Assembly (NCBI GenBank): GCA_050633885.1
Contig: JBOEHK010000006.1
Coordinates: forward strand, 124,001-188,000
Direction: 5' to 3'
Origin: JAWSVE01 sp050633885
GTDB taxonomy: Bacteria; Pseudomonadota; Gammaproteobacteria; Pseudomonadales; Cellvibrionaceae
Length of the DNA stretch: 64,000 bases
Within the stretch, counting starts at the first letter, position 1. Each line of letters starts with the position of its first letter. The translations under genes were made by a program, and so were the position numbers. This document shows positions 1 through 9,897 of the stretch, one piece after another. Below the pieces are notes generated by a model, which saw only the letters and a list, made by a program, of their open reading frames with translations, was not told where the DNA came from and searched no databases.

Positions 1-46
1 CCTAAGCAAAAAGCACTTCAATGATTTTTTTTGCATCGACATAAAA

Positions 47-946
47 CTAAAAGCCCAAGCTTGACAACAAATCATCGACATCATCCTGGCCATCCATAAC
101 ATCATCTCTATCTTTCGCATGAATTTGCGGCCCTTCGCCTGCACCAGACTCAACTTTCTTTTCTTTCGGTCTTCGAGTTGGATCAATTCCCGTTACCTCT
201 TCAACTTGGCCAGCCATACGGACTAGATTCACCAATTCTGACTCTACATCTTTCACCAAGCTAATCACTTTGGTTAATACCTGCCCTGTTAAATCTTGGA
301 AGCCCTGTTCAACTAATATCATTTGCATATTAAGATTCATCTTTTCCGTACCAGAGCACATATGATTAAGAAATTCATCAATGCGTTGATACAACTCGGT
401 AAATTCATCTTTTGTCATTTCTCTACGACGAAGCTTTACCCATTCCTCTTTTAATGCTTTCGCTTCTTTTCCAAGACCCTCTGCTATAGGCCCCGATTCT
501 TCAATCAGATCCATTGTCTTATCAGCAGCTTTTCTAGTTAAGGAAATCACATAATTCAATCTATCTGATGCATCTTGTATTTCAAAATTATCAATTACTG
601 TTGCATTTTTTTCTTCTTGTTCAGGGTGATTATTTTCATCAATATTGAAATTAATAATTGCTTCGTGTAGTGCTCTTGTTAGCTGGCCGACAGCGCTATA
701 AATTTTTTTGTCTCTATTTTTTGTGATTTCTAAAATAATCTGAGAGGCTTCTAAATAGTCATCGGCTTGTATGCGCCCTATCAGTTTTTCAGAATATTTT
801 TTTAAGTCAGATGAAAATTCATAATTTTCATCTGAATTTTCAACATGATCGATTTCTGTCGATCTTAATTCATCCGATGAAACATGACTCTCATCTTGAG
901 TGACATTTATTTTTTGATTGCTATCCATTGTTTGACGAGACCCCAT
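47..946 (-). CDS. cheZ: CheZ, CheY-phosphate phosphatase
   Basis: Protein of 299 residues that removes phosphate from CheY-P and so resets the motor signal. Residues 217-222 (QDLTGQ) carry the Asp/Gln pair used for catalysis in the CheZ family. The last 12 residues (DDVDDLLSSLGF) are the typical CheY-binding C-terminal helix. The first ~115 residues are acidic and variable. The ATG at 946 has an AGGA ten bases upstream; Met7 is an alternative start. It begins 25 bp after cheY and is the last gene of this minus-strand run visible here. No terminator is seen in the 46 bp left before the window edge. Confidence 0.96.
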   Translation of the reverse strand: MGSRQTMDSNQKINVTQDESHVSSDELRSTEIDHVENSDENYEFSSDLKKYSEKLIGRIQADDYLEASQIILEITKNRDKKIYSAVGQLTRALHEAIINFNIDENNHPEQEEKNATVIDNFEIQDASDRLNYVISLTRKAADKTMDLIEESGPIAEGLGKEAKALKEEWVKLRRREMTKDEFTELYQRIDEFLNHMCSGTEKMNLNMQMILVEQGFQDLTGQVLTKVISLVKDVESELVNLVRMAGQVEEVTGIDPTRRPKEKKVESGAGEGPQIHAKDRDDVMDGQDDVDDLLSSLGF

Positions 947-971
947 CGATCCGCATTCCTATCATTATCAT

Positions 972-1373
972 TTAGCCTTCAACACGCTCAAAGATCTTGT
1001 CGATCTTTTCTTTTAATATTTGAGCGGTAAAAGGTTTAACAACATAGCCATTAACACCCGCTTGAGCAGCTTCGATAATTTGTTCTCGCTTAGCTTCTGC
1101 AGTGACCATTAATGCGGGTAATGACGACAAGGACTCGTCCGACCTGATAGCTTTTAGCAAATCAATTCCCGACATACCTGGCATATTCCAATCAGTTACA
1201 AGAAAGTCATAATTACCTTCCTTTAACATGGGCAACGCCGTTGTTCCGTCATCCGCTTCATCTGTATTTTCAAAACCCAGATCACGGAGTAGGTTTTTGA
1301 TTATTCGTCTCATTGTTGAAAAATCATCAACAATTAAAATTTTCATGCTGGTGTCCAATGCAACCTCCATCAT
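972..1373 (-). CDS. cheY: CheY, chemotaxis response regulator
   Basis: Single receiver domain of 133 residues that, when phosphorylated, binds FliM and switches flagellar rotation. The acidic pair D16/D17, the phosphoacceptor D61 (VTDWNMPGM), the Thr of VTAEA and the Lys of VVKPF are all present. The start is uncertain. The family normally begins at MKILIVDD, which is codon 10 here. A GGAGG lies only 5 bases before a TTG at codon 6 and 17 bases before codon 10, so a TTG start is possible. It is separated from fliA by 291 bp in which I find no recognisable sigma-54 or sigma-28 promoter. Confidence 0.96.
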   Translation of the reverse strand: MMEVALDTSMKILIVDDFSTMRRIIKNLLRDLGFENTDEADDGTTALPMLKEGNYDFLVTDWNMPGMSGIDLLKAIRSDESLSSLPALMVTAEAKREQIIEAAQAGVNGYVVKPFTAQILKEKIDKIFERVEG

Positions 1374-1664
1374 TTAATAAAATATTCCTCTTTTTCAGTC
1401 TAGTCACTGATGAGGCGGTATCCAGTTTTAGCTGTTTTTTTCTAATGATTTCGTGCGATTAACTAAAAAAATCTTGTATCTTTACTTAACGACACACAAA
1501 AACACTGACTTTATGAAAAATAAGCCAACTGATGCATGTCTTAACGCAAAGAAAATAAATACTGAAAGAATGATCGTTAAAGAGAACGAATACTGAGAGG
1601 AATAAAGTAGACTTTGCCCCTATTGAAAAAAGCAACGTAAATTAAGTAGAGCTATATACACTTT

Positions 1665-2429
1665 CTATTGAATATGATTTTCATCTTCTTCCCAAGAAAG
1701 CATTTTAGATTTTAGTCTCAATGCCGCTTGGCTGTGAATTTGACTCACACGAGATTCACTGACGCCAATCACTTCGCCAATTTCTTTTAAATTTAATTCT
1801 TCATCGTAATATAATGCTAAGACTAATCGCTCTCTCTCTGGCAACGTCATCATTGCGGCAGCTAAAGAACGCTTCATAGATTCTTTTTGAACATGCTCTA
1901 GAGGGCTTATCAATGGTTGACTTAACTCAGACGATTCATCCAATCCAACACCGTCTTCATTATAATTTTCTTCAAAACTGTATAAGCGACTCGAGACAGA
2001 ATCATGAAGAACGTCATGGTATTCTTCGATACTCATATCAAGTTCTTCTGCCACTTCCTGATCGAGCGGATCTCGGCCCGTCCTTCCTTCTATCGAACTA
2101 ATGGCTTGCGCAATTTTTCTTGAATTTCGATGAACAGATCGAGGTACCCAATCACCTCTTCTCATTTCATCAACAATCGAACCCCTGATACGAATCCCTG
2201 CATAAGTTTCAAAACTTGCACCTTTACTGCCATCATATTTTCGAGAAGCTTCGAGCAGGCCAATCATTCCCGCCTGAATAAGATCATCAACTTGAACGCT
2301 GGGAGGCATTCGCATCATCATATGATGTGCAATTTTTTTTACTAATACAGCATAATCTTCAACGTTGATCGCCACTGAGGGTCCAACAGGCTTACTATAT
2401 GTTGAAGAATTATCAGCACCAACCATCAT
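1665..2429 (-). CDS. fliA: FliA, sigma-28 flagellar sigma factor
   Basis: RNA polymerase sigma factor of 254 residues for late flagellar genes (flagellin, flgM, chemotaxis genes), held inactive by FlgM until the hook is complete. Region 2 is clear (DLIQAGMIGLLEASRKYD, then FETYAGIRIRGSIVDEMR), followed by region 3 and a C-terminal region 4 helix-turn-helix (LKEIGEVIGVSESRVSQIHSQA). Its ATG shares one base with the fleN stop codon (TGATG), so the two are translationally coupled. Predicted targets in this window are the promoters at 36495, 39013 and 56438. Confidence 0.97.
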   Translation of the reverse strand: MMVGADNSSTYSKPVGPSVAINVEDYAVLVKKIAHHMMMRMPPSVQVDDLIQAGMIGLLEASRKYDGSKGASFETYAGIRIRGSIVDEMRRGDWVPRSVHRNSRKIAQAISSIEGRTGRDPLDQEVAEELDMSIEEYHDVLHDSVSSRLYSFEENYNEDGVGLDESSELSQPLISPLEHVQKESMKRSLAAAMMTLPERERLVLALYYDEELNLKEIGEVIGVSESRVSQIHSQAALRLKSKMLSWEEDENHIQ

Positions 2430-3262
2430 CAGCAGCTCGCTGCTTCAGATTGATGAGCCACTAAATTTTCAACAAAAAATTCTAAATGTCCACTTGCGGC
2501 TCTTGGCATAGGAAATTCATCAACTTTCTTAGATATCGACTTTAATGCTTGAGAGGCTTTACAACGAGGAGCAAAAGTAAGCAAAGGTTCTCTATGTTGA
2601 ACAGCTTGCCGTACATTTTCGTCAAAGGGAATGTGGCCAATATAATCGAGTGAAACTTCTAAAAATTGCTCACAGACACGATTTAATTTTTTAAATAAAG
2701 CGGTACCCTCCTGAGTGCTACGCGTCATGTTTGCAACCACTTTAAAACTAAACATATTATGATCTTTATTTAATAATTTGATTAATGCGTAAGCATCCGT
2801 GATAGAAGAAGGTTCATCACAAACGACGACTAAAACTTCTTGGCTTGCCTTGACAAAACTGACAACAGTTTCTGAAATACCCGCAGCAGTATCCACGACC
2901 ATAACATCAAGTTGATCGCTTAATTGACCAAAGCCATTGATTAACGCTGCATGCTCATGTGAGTTTAAACGAGTCATGTGTTGAACACCTGAGGAGGCAG
3001 GCACAACTCGAATTCCACCGGGACCATTAAGCACAACATCGCGCATGTCAGCATTGCCTTGAATAACATCTGCTAATGTTTTTTTAGGCTTAAGACCTAA
3101 TAAAACATCAACATTTGCCAATCCCAAATCGGCATCTAATAATAATACTCGTCTGCCTAATTCGGCTAAACCAACACTAAGATTGACAGACAAATTGGTT
3201 TTACCCACTCCGCCTTTACCACCCGTAACTGCTATAACCTGAATGGGTTTTGAGTGACTCAC
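2429..3262 (-). CDS. fleN: FleN/FlhG, MinD-like ATPase controlling flagellar number
   Basis: ParA/MinD-family ATPase of 277 residues. In polar flagellates FleN limits flagella to one per pole and antagonises FleQ and FlhF. The deviant Walker A (GGKGGVGKT, residues 14-22), switch I (DADLGLANVD) and switch II (VVDTAAGIS) are intact. The C-terminal ~30 residues would supply the amphipathic membrane-targeting segment known in the family; I infer this by position only. It lies between flhF and fliA, the conserved order. Its partner FlhF has degenerate GTPase motifs here, which makes the intact state of FleN notable. Confidence 0.96.
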   Translation of the reverse strand: MSHSKPIQVIAVTGGKGGVGKTNLSVNLSVGLAELGRRVLLLDADLGLANVDVLLGLKPKKTLADVIQGNADMRDVVLNGPGGIRVVPASSGVQHMTRLNSHEHAALINGFGQLSDQLDVMVVDTAAGISETVVSFVKASQEVLVVVCDEPSSITDAYALIKLLNKDHNMFSFKVVANMTRSTQEGTALFKKLNRVCEQFLEVSLDYIGHIPFDENVRQAVQHREPLLTFAPRCKASQALKSISKKVDEFPMPRAASGHLEFFVENLVAHQSEAASC

Positions 3263-3368
3263 ATATAACTCCTTAATTTTTCAGGGTCTTTTTTAGTATA
3301 GTTATAATATTCAAACTGTCGCCATAACTAATGAAAATTAATCAGAATATCCCATTCACTGCCTACTG

Positions 3369-5393
3369 CTAGGGTAAAGCAACCTGTTGTAATGCTCTGG
3401 AATCCAGCGCGGCTTGTGAATAAATGCTATTAGAGGCCGCAATCTCTCTTTCACTTACCGGTTCAGCTATTGGATTAGCCACTGATCTATTAACAGATCT
3501 TTTGTTGGCTATTCCTGTTTTGATCTGTTTTTTTATTTCATTGTTTTTAAGCTGTATCGATTTTTTCATTAAACTGACGGCAGTCGTTACCAATTGAAAA
3601 CCTCTTACTGGTTTCAAATATTGCGGTAGCCTAGCACCCATAGACACATTAGAGATTGTCAGATCGTGAGATAATAGAAAACCCAGTAAACGCCCAAAAG
3701 AACAATATTGTGTGCCCTCGAATGAGCTATCTGAGATGACATCTAAATGAGTCAAAATACAACTTGTTATATATTGATTGAGTGAGTATGGAGACGTGTT
3801 TTGAACAGGATTGATGAAATCTTCAATGACGCCATTAGAGACATTCGCCGAAAGGACAAGGTGTGATTGAAAAATATAATCAGTAGACCCTGTACTCTCG
3901 AAACTCAAGCCCTCTCGTAGACGTTGAATATTTTTTAAATCATTGTGAAAATTTTGATTAAAATTATGCTGTGTCCTTGTCCTTAACCCAGCCGATGTCT
4001 CTAACGGAATCGATTCTAAGTTGACTAAAATTTTTCCATGTATCTTACTGTGATTAATTAGATTAATTGCATCTTCTATAGTTTTGACAGTGTAATGCTG
4101 AGTCGACAAAATATGGCTTAATCGCTCTAACTTATTATCTCTATTAATATTTAAACCGTCTTTTTCTAACGAAATTATTGTGAGATTTTCTGGCCCATTC
4201 TCCAATACATACTGGCTCGCCATTTTACCGACAACATCACTTTTACCATTCCCTTGTAACCCCGAAAAAACAACAATGCTTTTCCCGTCTTTGAGATTGT
4301 CTTTAACGTTGGCTTTGACATTATTGTTTTCGTACCCATCACATGGTGTTAATCGATGCGCTATATTGGCTAAAAGACTAGACCATAACTTATCAGATTT
4401 TATTGCTTTTTGATTGACGTCCACTGACTGTAAACATTTATGTATTTCACTATTGGGTAGTCCTAAGTTTTTTAAACGTTTCACCATCACTCTTAGAATC
4501 GGATCTGTGGCGTTAATGTAGGCAACATTAGAAAGACGCTTAGTCTCTTTCTGTCCAGAAAGAGACTCCAGCTGTTGGCTGTCTTTCTGTTGTAGCTGCT
4601 CTACTCTGTTAGAGTGTGATTGGGTAGAGAGTGATTGGACATCGTTTTTATCGAGGATAACATTATCAACAGCACACCTATCTTCTTTTACTGATATTTG
4701 CGCCTGCAACAATTCTCGCATCTCTAAAATCTCTGATCTTAACTGACCAAATTTCTCGTCTAAAAAGTCATCTACGTTGTCTAATTCATTCAAACTACTC
4801 TCATCGAGATCAGAATTATTAGCATCATATAGTGTTGATTTTTTCGGTAATTGTTTTTGATTCAAAGAAAAATGAATATTTGTCACACCAGGTTCGTACT
4901 GCATACTCGCCAAATGAAAAGGGGCCCGATAAGAACCGTCTTGTGCCTTATCAACAAAGTCTTGCTGAGAACCGACTGTATCGTCGGCCTTGACGTTGTA
5001 ATACTCAAAAGCTGAACAACGAGAGTTAGCTGCAACTAACTCGTTTTTATTTTTGTTGCTCTCTTCAAATTCATTGTTGTTGCTTCCATTCTTATTTGAA
5101 ACGGTATTTTCCAAGTGTTTATTTCTATGAAAACTTGCTAATTCTGACTGTAAACCACTACTCGTAGAATCTTTAGACATACTTTTTTGAGAATGCGTTC
5201 GCGAATGGTAAAGGGGCTCAGGAAGAGAAGCTGGCTCGGAAATACTTTGATGATTCTCATCATCGCTTGTCACTATTTCCACACCTTCTTTTACCCGATT
5301 GCTTGACAAAATAATGGCGTCAGGTCCCATTTCTTGCTTAACCAGTTCCAATGCGCGACGCATATCTGCTGCGACAAATCTTTTTACCGCCAT
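3369..5393 (-). CDS. flhF: FlhF-like protein with degenerate GTPase motifs
   Basis: Positionally and by its N-terminus this is FlhF, the SRP-type GTPase that sets polar flagellar placement. Residues 1-45 (MAVKRFVAADMRRALELV, GPDAIILSSNRV) match the family. It is long (674 residues; 430-490 is usual) because of an Asn/Ser-rich middle at ~60-300. The NG domain can be aligned from ~residue 375 but its motifs are eroded. G1 is GLQGNGKS at 378-385 instead of GPTGVGKT. The DTYR and DTAG motifs have no counterpart. G4 is THLD at 548 instead of TKLD. The G5 region reads MGARLP. It is likely a pseudo-GTPase or a very diverged enzyme. The frame is open throughout, so this is not simple gene decay. Confidence 0.85.
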   Translation of the reverse strand: MAVKRFVAADMRRALELVKQEMGPDAIILSSNRVKEGVEIVTSDDENHQSISEPASLPEPLYHSRTHSQKSMSKDSTSSGLQSELASFHRNKHLENTVSNKNGSNNNEFEESNKNKNELVAANSRCSAFEYYNVKADDTVGSQQDFVDKAQDGSYRAPFHLASMQYEPGVTNIHFSLNQKQLPKKSTLYDANNSDLDESSLNELDNVDDFLDEKFGQLRSEILEMRELLQAQISVKEDRCAVDNVILDKNDVQSLSTQSHSNRVEQLQQKDSQQLESLSGQKETKRLSNVAYINATDPILRVMVKRLKNLGLPNSEIHKCLQSVDVNQKAIKSDKLWSSLLANIAHRLTPCDGYENNNVKANVKDNLKDGKSIVVFSGLQGNGKSDVVGKMASQYVLENGPENLTIISLEKDGLNINRDNKLERLSHILSTQHYTVKTIEDAINLINHSKIHGKILVNLESIPLETSAGLRTRTQHNFNQNFHNDLKNIQRLREGLSFESTGSTDYIFQSHLVLSANVSNGVIEDFINPVQNTSPYSLNQYITSCILTHLDVISDSSFEGTQYCSFGRLLGFLLSHDLTISNVSMGARLPQYLKPVRGFQLVTTAVSLMKKSIQLKNNEIKKQIKTGIANKRSVNRSVANPIAEPVSEREIAASNSIYSQAALDSRALQQVALP

Positions 5394-5567
5394 GATATTT
5401 CTCCTACCTTGTCATGATTTACGATGCATAAACTCATTACATTCACTATCAATTATTCAACGACTCATGTTCGACCATTAATGTTCAACCACTAGCTAAC
5501 TTTCGTTTTTCTTTAACTTTTTTGATAATCACTAAAATTTTTTAATCGGTATTAGAGTCCTTTCACT

Positions 5568-7793
5568 CTACGCGCCAATATTCGCGTCAATATTCAGACG
5601 CTTATTATCGGGTACTTCTGGATAAGCCATGACCCAACCATCTTGTAAACTTTGCTTCACCATCTTCGACAATAAGTTGCGTAAAGGCCCTGCAACCAGC
5701 AGCACCACTGGCTTTCCTGATGCTTCTTGTTTTTGAGCCGCTTCAACTAATGATTCTCTTAACCTTTCCGCTAACCCTGGTTCAATGTATGCCGCGTCAG
5801 TAGCGCCAGCGCTTTGAGCCTGTTGTACTGATTGGAGCAATAATTGTTCCAATTCTGGTTTTAAAGTAATCACGGGTAATTCTTCAGAAGCCCCTATAAT
5901 GCTTTGCACTATTTGTCGTGCAAGCGCAATGCGCACTGATGCTGTTAAGGAATTCACATCAGTGCCATTACCATTAGATGCTATTGACTCAGCTATTGAA
6001 CGCATATCACGAATAGAAATATTTTCACGTAATAAATTTTGTAATACTTTTAACAATACATTTAAAGAAACGGTATTGGGTACAAGCTCTTCGACTAACT
6101 TGGGCGATGTTTTTTCCAACTGATCCAATAGATGTTGAACATCTTCATGACCGATTAATTCATGCGCATGATTTTGTAATATTTGATTGATATGTGTTGC
6201 CACGACAGTGCTGGCATCCACAACGGTATAACCTAACGTTTGCGCATTATCTTTATTAGATTCGTCAATCCACACTGCATCTAAACCAAACGCAGGATCT
6301 TTTGTTTTGATACCGTCTAATTTACCAAACACCTGCCCTGGATTAATCGCTAATTCTTTTTCTGGCTGAACTTCAGCTTCTCCTAACGTTACCCCCATGA
6401 GTGTGATTCTATAAACATTGGGGTTTAAATCTAAATTATCTCTAATGTGAACGGATGGAATTAAAAACCCCATAAGCTGAGACATTTTTTTACGAACACC
6501 TTTAATTCGCCCCAGCAATTCACCCCCTTGATTTTTGTCCACTAAAGGAATCAATCGATAACCGACTTCTAAACCAATAATGTCTACCGGTAAGACATCT
6601 TCCCACCCTATATCTTTTGTTTCCTGAGGTGGCGGCGCCAATCTTTCATTATCGATAATTTGGCCGCTTTCTGAAGCACCTGCACTTGAAGGAATTGTGT
6701 TTAAATCATTTCTATCAAATGACTGCACCACTCCTTCATCAACAATTTCTGGTTCAGCTTGTCGACGCATAATATAAAAGGCTAAACCACCCGCAATGAC
6801 CGCTAAACCTAAAAATGAAACATGTGGCATTCCAGGAATAGAACCCATAATAAACAAAATAATGGCAGCGACAGCCAGCGCTTTAGGAGAAGCAAACATT
6901 TGAGAAAAAACTTGATTACGCAATTCCTCAGCACTATTCACACGAGTAACCAAAATGGCTGCAGATACTGATAATAACAGCGAGGGAATTTGCGCCACTA
7001 AACCGTCACCAATCGTCAACAAAATATAATTTTCTATCGCCATTTCAAATGACAGCTCATGCTGAACCATGCCGACAGTGAGGCCGCCGATAATATTAAT
7101 AATCAATATTAATATTCCCGCAATCGCATCTCCTCGAACAAATTTACTGGCTCCATCCATCGCTCCGTAAAAATCAGCTTCTTGAGAAACATCGGCTCGG
7201 CGCGTTCTTGCTTCGTCTTGATCAATCAAACCGGCATTTAAGTCCGCATCGATTGCCATTTGTTTTCCTGGCATTGCATCCAATGTAAAACGTGCACTCA
7301 CTTCTGAAATGCGACCTGCACCTTTTGTGACAACGGCAAAGTTGATAATCATTAAAATGACAAACACGACTAGACCGACTGCATAATTTCCACCAATGAC
7401 AACCTCACCAAATGCTTGTATGACTTTTCCCGCCGCATCACCACCATTATGTCCTTCCAATAAAACCACGCGTGTAGAAGCAACATTCAACGCTAAGCGC
7501 AATAACGTCGCCAATAACAAAATAGTGGGGAAAACCGCAAAATCTAACGGCCTCATGGTGTAAACGCCGACAAGCAAAACAACAATCGACAAAGCAATGC
7601 TGAATGAAAAGAATACATCGAGAAGGAAAGCAGGCATGGGCAGTGTCATCATTCCCAGTAACATCAGTACTGTTAACGGGATACCAATATTACCTTTACC
7701 TGCCGATCGCAGTTCGTTAAAAAAACGAACACCGCCATTTGTTTGATGATTAAAAGATGAGGATAACGCCATTGACTGCCGACTTCTTGACAC
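5568..7793 (-). CDS. flhA: FlhA, flagellar export gate protein
   Basis: Inner-membrane component of the flagellar type III export gate, 741 residues (family ~700). The N-terminal half holds about eight membrane segments and the family signature region (RISEVSARFTLDAMPGKQMA, then DADLNAG). The C-terminal half is the cytosolic domain that binds chaperone-substrate complexes. The longest frame starts with GTG at 7793; an ATG at codon 8 (7772) is equally plausible and neither has a good ribosome site. It follows flhB after 60 bp that contain a weak sigma-54-like sequence. Confidence 0.96.
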   Translation of the reverse strand: MSRSRQSMALSSSFNHQTNGGVRFFNELRSAGKGNIGIPLTVLMLLGMMTLPMPAFLLDVFFSFSIALSIVVLLVGVYTMRPLDFAVFPTILLLATLLRLALNVASTRVVLLEGHNGGDAAGKVIQAFGEVVIGGNYAVGLVVFVILMIINFAVVTKGAGRISEVSARFTLDAMPGKQMAIDADLNAGLIDQDEARTRRADVSQEADFYGAMDGASKFVRGDAIAGILILIINIIGGLTVGMVQHELSFEMAIENYILLTIGDGLVAQIPSLLLSVSAAILVTRVNSAEELRNQVFSQMFASPKALAVAAIILFIMGSIPGMPHVSFLGLAVIAGGLAFYIMRRQAEPEIVDEGVVQSFDRNDLNTIPSSAGASESGQIIDNERLAPPPQETKDIGWEDVLPVDIIGLEVGYRLIPLVDKNQGGELLGRIKGVRKKMSQLMGFLIPSVHIRDNLDLNPNVYRITLMGVTLGEAEVQPEKELAINPGQVFGKLDGIKTKDPAFGLDAVWIDESNKDNAQTLGYTVVDASTVVATHINQILQNHAHELIGHEDVQHLLDQLEKTSPKLVEELVPNTVSLNVLLKVLQNLLRENISIRDMRSIAESIASNGNGTDVNSLTASVRIALARQIVQSIIGASEELPVITLKPELEQLLLQSVQQAQSAGATDAAYIEPGLAERLRESLVEAAQKQEASGKPVVLLVAGPLRNLLSKMVKQSLQDGWVMAYPEVPDNKRLNIDANIGA

Positions 7794-7817
7794 TGTTAAT
7801 AGGAATACAACAGTTAT

Positions 7818-7834
7818 CGCAAGAAGCGTACCTA
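7818..7834 (-). promoter_or_regulatory. Weak sigma-54-like promoter before flhA
   Basis: On the minus strand the sequence reads TAGGTACgcttcTTGCG. It has the required GG-N10-GC spacing but two departures from TTGGCAC in the -24 element. It lies in the 60-bp flhB-flhA gap, about 25 bp before the flhA start. In Pseudomonas flhA has its own promoter, which makes this plausible but not proven. Confidence 0.3.
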
Positions 7835-7853
7835 AATGGCTAAATAGAAAAAA

Positions 7854-8993
7854 TTAATCGTAACGGAGATCTGGCGGTACTTTTAAACGACGAGGATAAA
7901 CGGGTCTGTCACCTTGTCCCTTTCGATAATTACGTAGCTGAAAGACATAAGCTAACACTTGAGCGACGGCGACATATAAGCCACTAGGGATTTGTGTGTC
8001 GATATCTGTCGTATGATAAATCGAGCGGGCGAGCTGAGGTGATTCAATAATTTCTATTTTATGCGCTGATGCGATCTCGCGAATTTTTAAAGCAACATGA
8101 TCAACACCTTTTGCAATTAAAACAGGCGTGTCCATGTTGTCTAGATCATATTTTAATGCGACGGCATAGTGTGTGGGGTTTGTAATAATGACATCTGCAT
8201 CGGGCACATTACCCATCATGCGACGATTAGCCATTTCGCGTTGTAATTGTCGCACCCTACCTTTTACTTCGGGCTTGCCTTCTGAATCCTTCATTTCATC
8301 TTTAATATCTTGCCGAGACATTTTTAATTTTTTGGCATGATCCCAAATTTGAAAAGGGACATCAATTAAGGCAATAACAATTGTGACGGCAGAAAAAATG
8401 ATAGCCGCCCACACACTCATTTCTATTGAGTGAAATATTGCCGGACGAGTCCCTTCACTCGACAAAGCTAACATTTCACTTTGTTTAAGCATCAAAAACC
8501 CAACCGCAACAGATAAAATAACCAGCACTTTCGCTAGTGCCTTCGCCAATTCCATTAGCGATTTCACAGAAAACATTCGCTTAAGACCCGCGATAGGATT
8601 CATTCGACTAGCTTTCGGTGCCATTGATTTCGCACTCAACAACCATCCACCTAATGCTATGGGCCCTAGAATAGAAGCAACAAGTAACAAACCAAATAAA
8701 GGAAATAAACTCCATACGGCTTCGCCAAATGCACGAGTCAATTTAACGATCATGATATTGACATCAAAAATAGCATCACGCTCAATGGTGAAGGTGTACG
8801 ACATGATCTTCATTAACACGTCAACCATACCCTGACCGAAAATCAATAAACCAATCGTGCCGCCAAGCAGCAGTGCCGTTGTAGTTAATTCTTTTGAACG
8901 AGGTATTTGCCCCTCTTCTCGCGCTTTTTCTAAGCGTTTGGGAGTTGCCTCTTCTGTTTTTTCTTGGCTGCTATCGTTTCCACCTTCAGACAT
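7854..8993 (-). CDS. flhB: FlhB, export gate and substrate-specificity switch
   Basis: Membrane protein of the flagellar type III export gate, 379 residues. The N-terminal half contains four membrane helices. The cytosolic C-terminal domain contains NPTH at residues 272-275, the self-cleavage site (between Asn and Pro) that, together with FliK, switches export from hook to filament subunits. The N-terminal ~30 residues (SQEKTEEATPKRLEKAREEGQ) are the conserved family opening. ATG at 8993 with AGG ten bases upstream. It follows fliR after 15 bp. Confidence 0.97.
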   Translation of the reverse strand: MSEGGNDSSQEKTEEATPKRLEKAREEGQIPRSKELTTTALLLGGTIGLLIFGQGMVDVLMKIMSYTFTIERDAIFDVNIMIVKLTRAFGEAVWSLFPLFGLLLVASILGPIALGGWLLSAKSMAPKASRMNPIAGLKRMFSVKSLMELAKALAKVLVILSVAVGFLMLKQSEMLALSSEGTRPAIFHSIEMSVWAAIIFSAVTIVIALIDVPFQIWDHAKKLKMSRQDIKDEMKDSEGKPEVKGRVRQLQREMANRRMMGNVPDADVIITNPTHYAVALKYDLDNMDTPVLIAKGVDHVALKIREIASAHKIEIIESPQLARSIYHTTDIDTQIPSGLYVAVAQVLAYVFQLRNYRKGQGDRPVYPRRLKVPPDLRYD

Positions 8994-9008
8994 AAAGTAT
9001 TACCTGCA

Positions 9009-9788
9009 TCATGGAATACCGATAATCATATTGAGCTTTAACAAGCCTTCGTTTACCAAGGTTTGGTAATTGGGTAAAAAACTCGTGAAACTAAACCAAA
9101 GCAATAACAGGCCAAAAACTAATGTAATGGGAAAACCAACGGCAAACACATTCATTTGTGGTGCCGATCGACTCATGACACCAAATGCAATATTAACAAC
9201 TAATAAAGAAGTCAATACAGGAAGTGCAACGACTAAAGCACTCTCAAACATCCAACTTCCCATACTCACTATTTCCATTAATCCTGTTTGAGAGAGTCCG
9301 GAGAGTGACATGGGTAATGCTGAAAAACTTTTCGTCAATACTTCCACTAATATTAAATGCCCATTGAGACTTAAAAAAAGTAATGTAGACGTCATCATAT
9401 AAAACTGTGAAATGACAGTGACGGTCACACCACTGCTGGGATCATTCATCGAAGCAAAACCTAATCCAATTTTCATGGCTATGAATTGTCCTGCTAATAC
9501 AAACAGCTGAAAAACGATCTGAACAATAAACCCCATCGCTATGCCGATAATGATCTGTTGCATCACGACAATAAGTGTTTGTAAATTTAAACCTGGAATG
9601 ATGACTGAGTTAGGAATAAGAGGTGCAACTAACATTGTCACCATAATAGATAGAACAACTCGGATTCTGGCCGACACTAATTGGGTACCGATGATAGGAA
9701 CCGCTAAAAAAAATGCGCCTATTCGGCAAAAAGGAAAAAAATAATGACCAATAAAGGCTAGCAATTCTTGATCAGTAAAATACATCAT
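9009..9788 (-). CDS. fliR: FliR, export gate protein
   Basis: Polytopic inner-membrane protein of the FliPQR export-channel complex, 259 residues from the ATG at 9788, the usual family length. The mature-looking start is MMYFTDQELLAFIGHYFFP. The open frame extends upstream to a TTG at 9827, but those extra residues (ISINIKNK...) are not family-like and have no ribosome site. Six or so hydrophobic segments are visible. It lies between fliQ and flhB in the conserved fliPQR-flhB order. Confidence 0.95.
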   Translation of the reverse strand: MMYFTDQELLAFIGHYFFPFCRIGAFFLAVPIIGTQLVSARIRVVLSIMVTMLVAPLIPNSVIIPGLNLQTLIVVMQQIIIGIAMGFIVQIVFQLFVLAGQFIAMKIGLGFASMNDPSSGVTVTVISQFYMMTSTLLFLSLNGHLILVEVLTKSFSALPMSLSGLSQTGLMEIVSMGSWMFESALVVALPVLTSLLVVNIAFGVMSRSAPQMNVFAVGFPITLVFGLLLLWFSFTSFLPNYQTLVNEGLLKLNMIIGIP

Positions 9789-9897
9789 AGCCGTGCTCAA
9801 TTTATTTTTTATATTGATACTAATCAAGTCATCAATATTTTACTTAGTCGCATTCCATCTATGAAAATTATCTCATTCGCTCTTTAGGTAATAATTT

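Noticed and set aside
4180..4413. Plus-strand frames inside flhF as separate genes
   Set aside because: They are short, lack ribosome sites, and the minus-strand flhF frame is open through the whole region.
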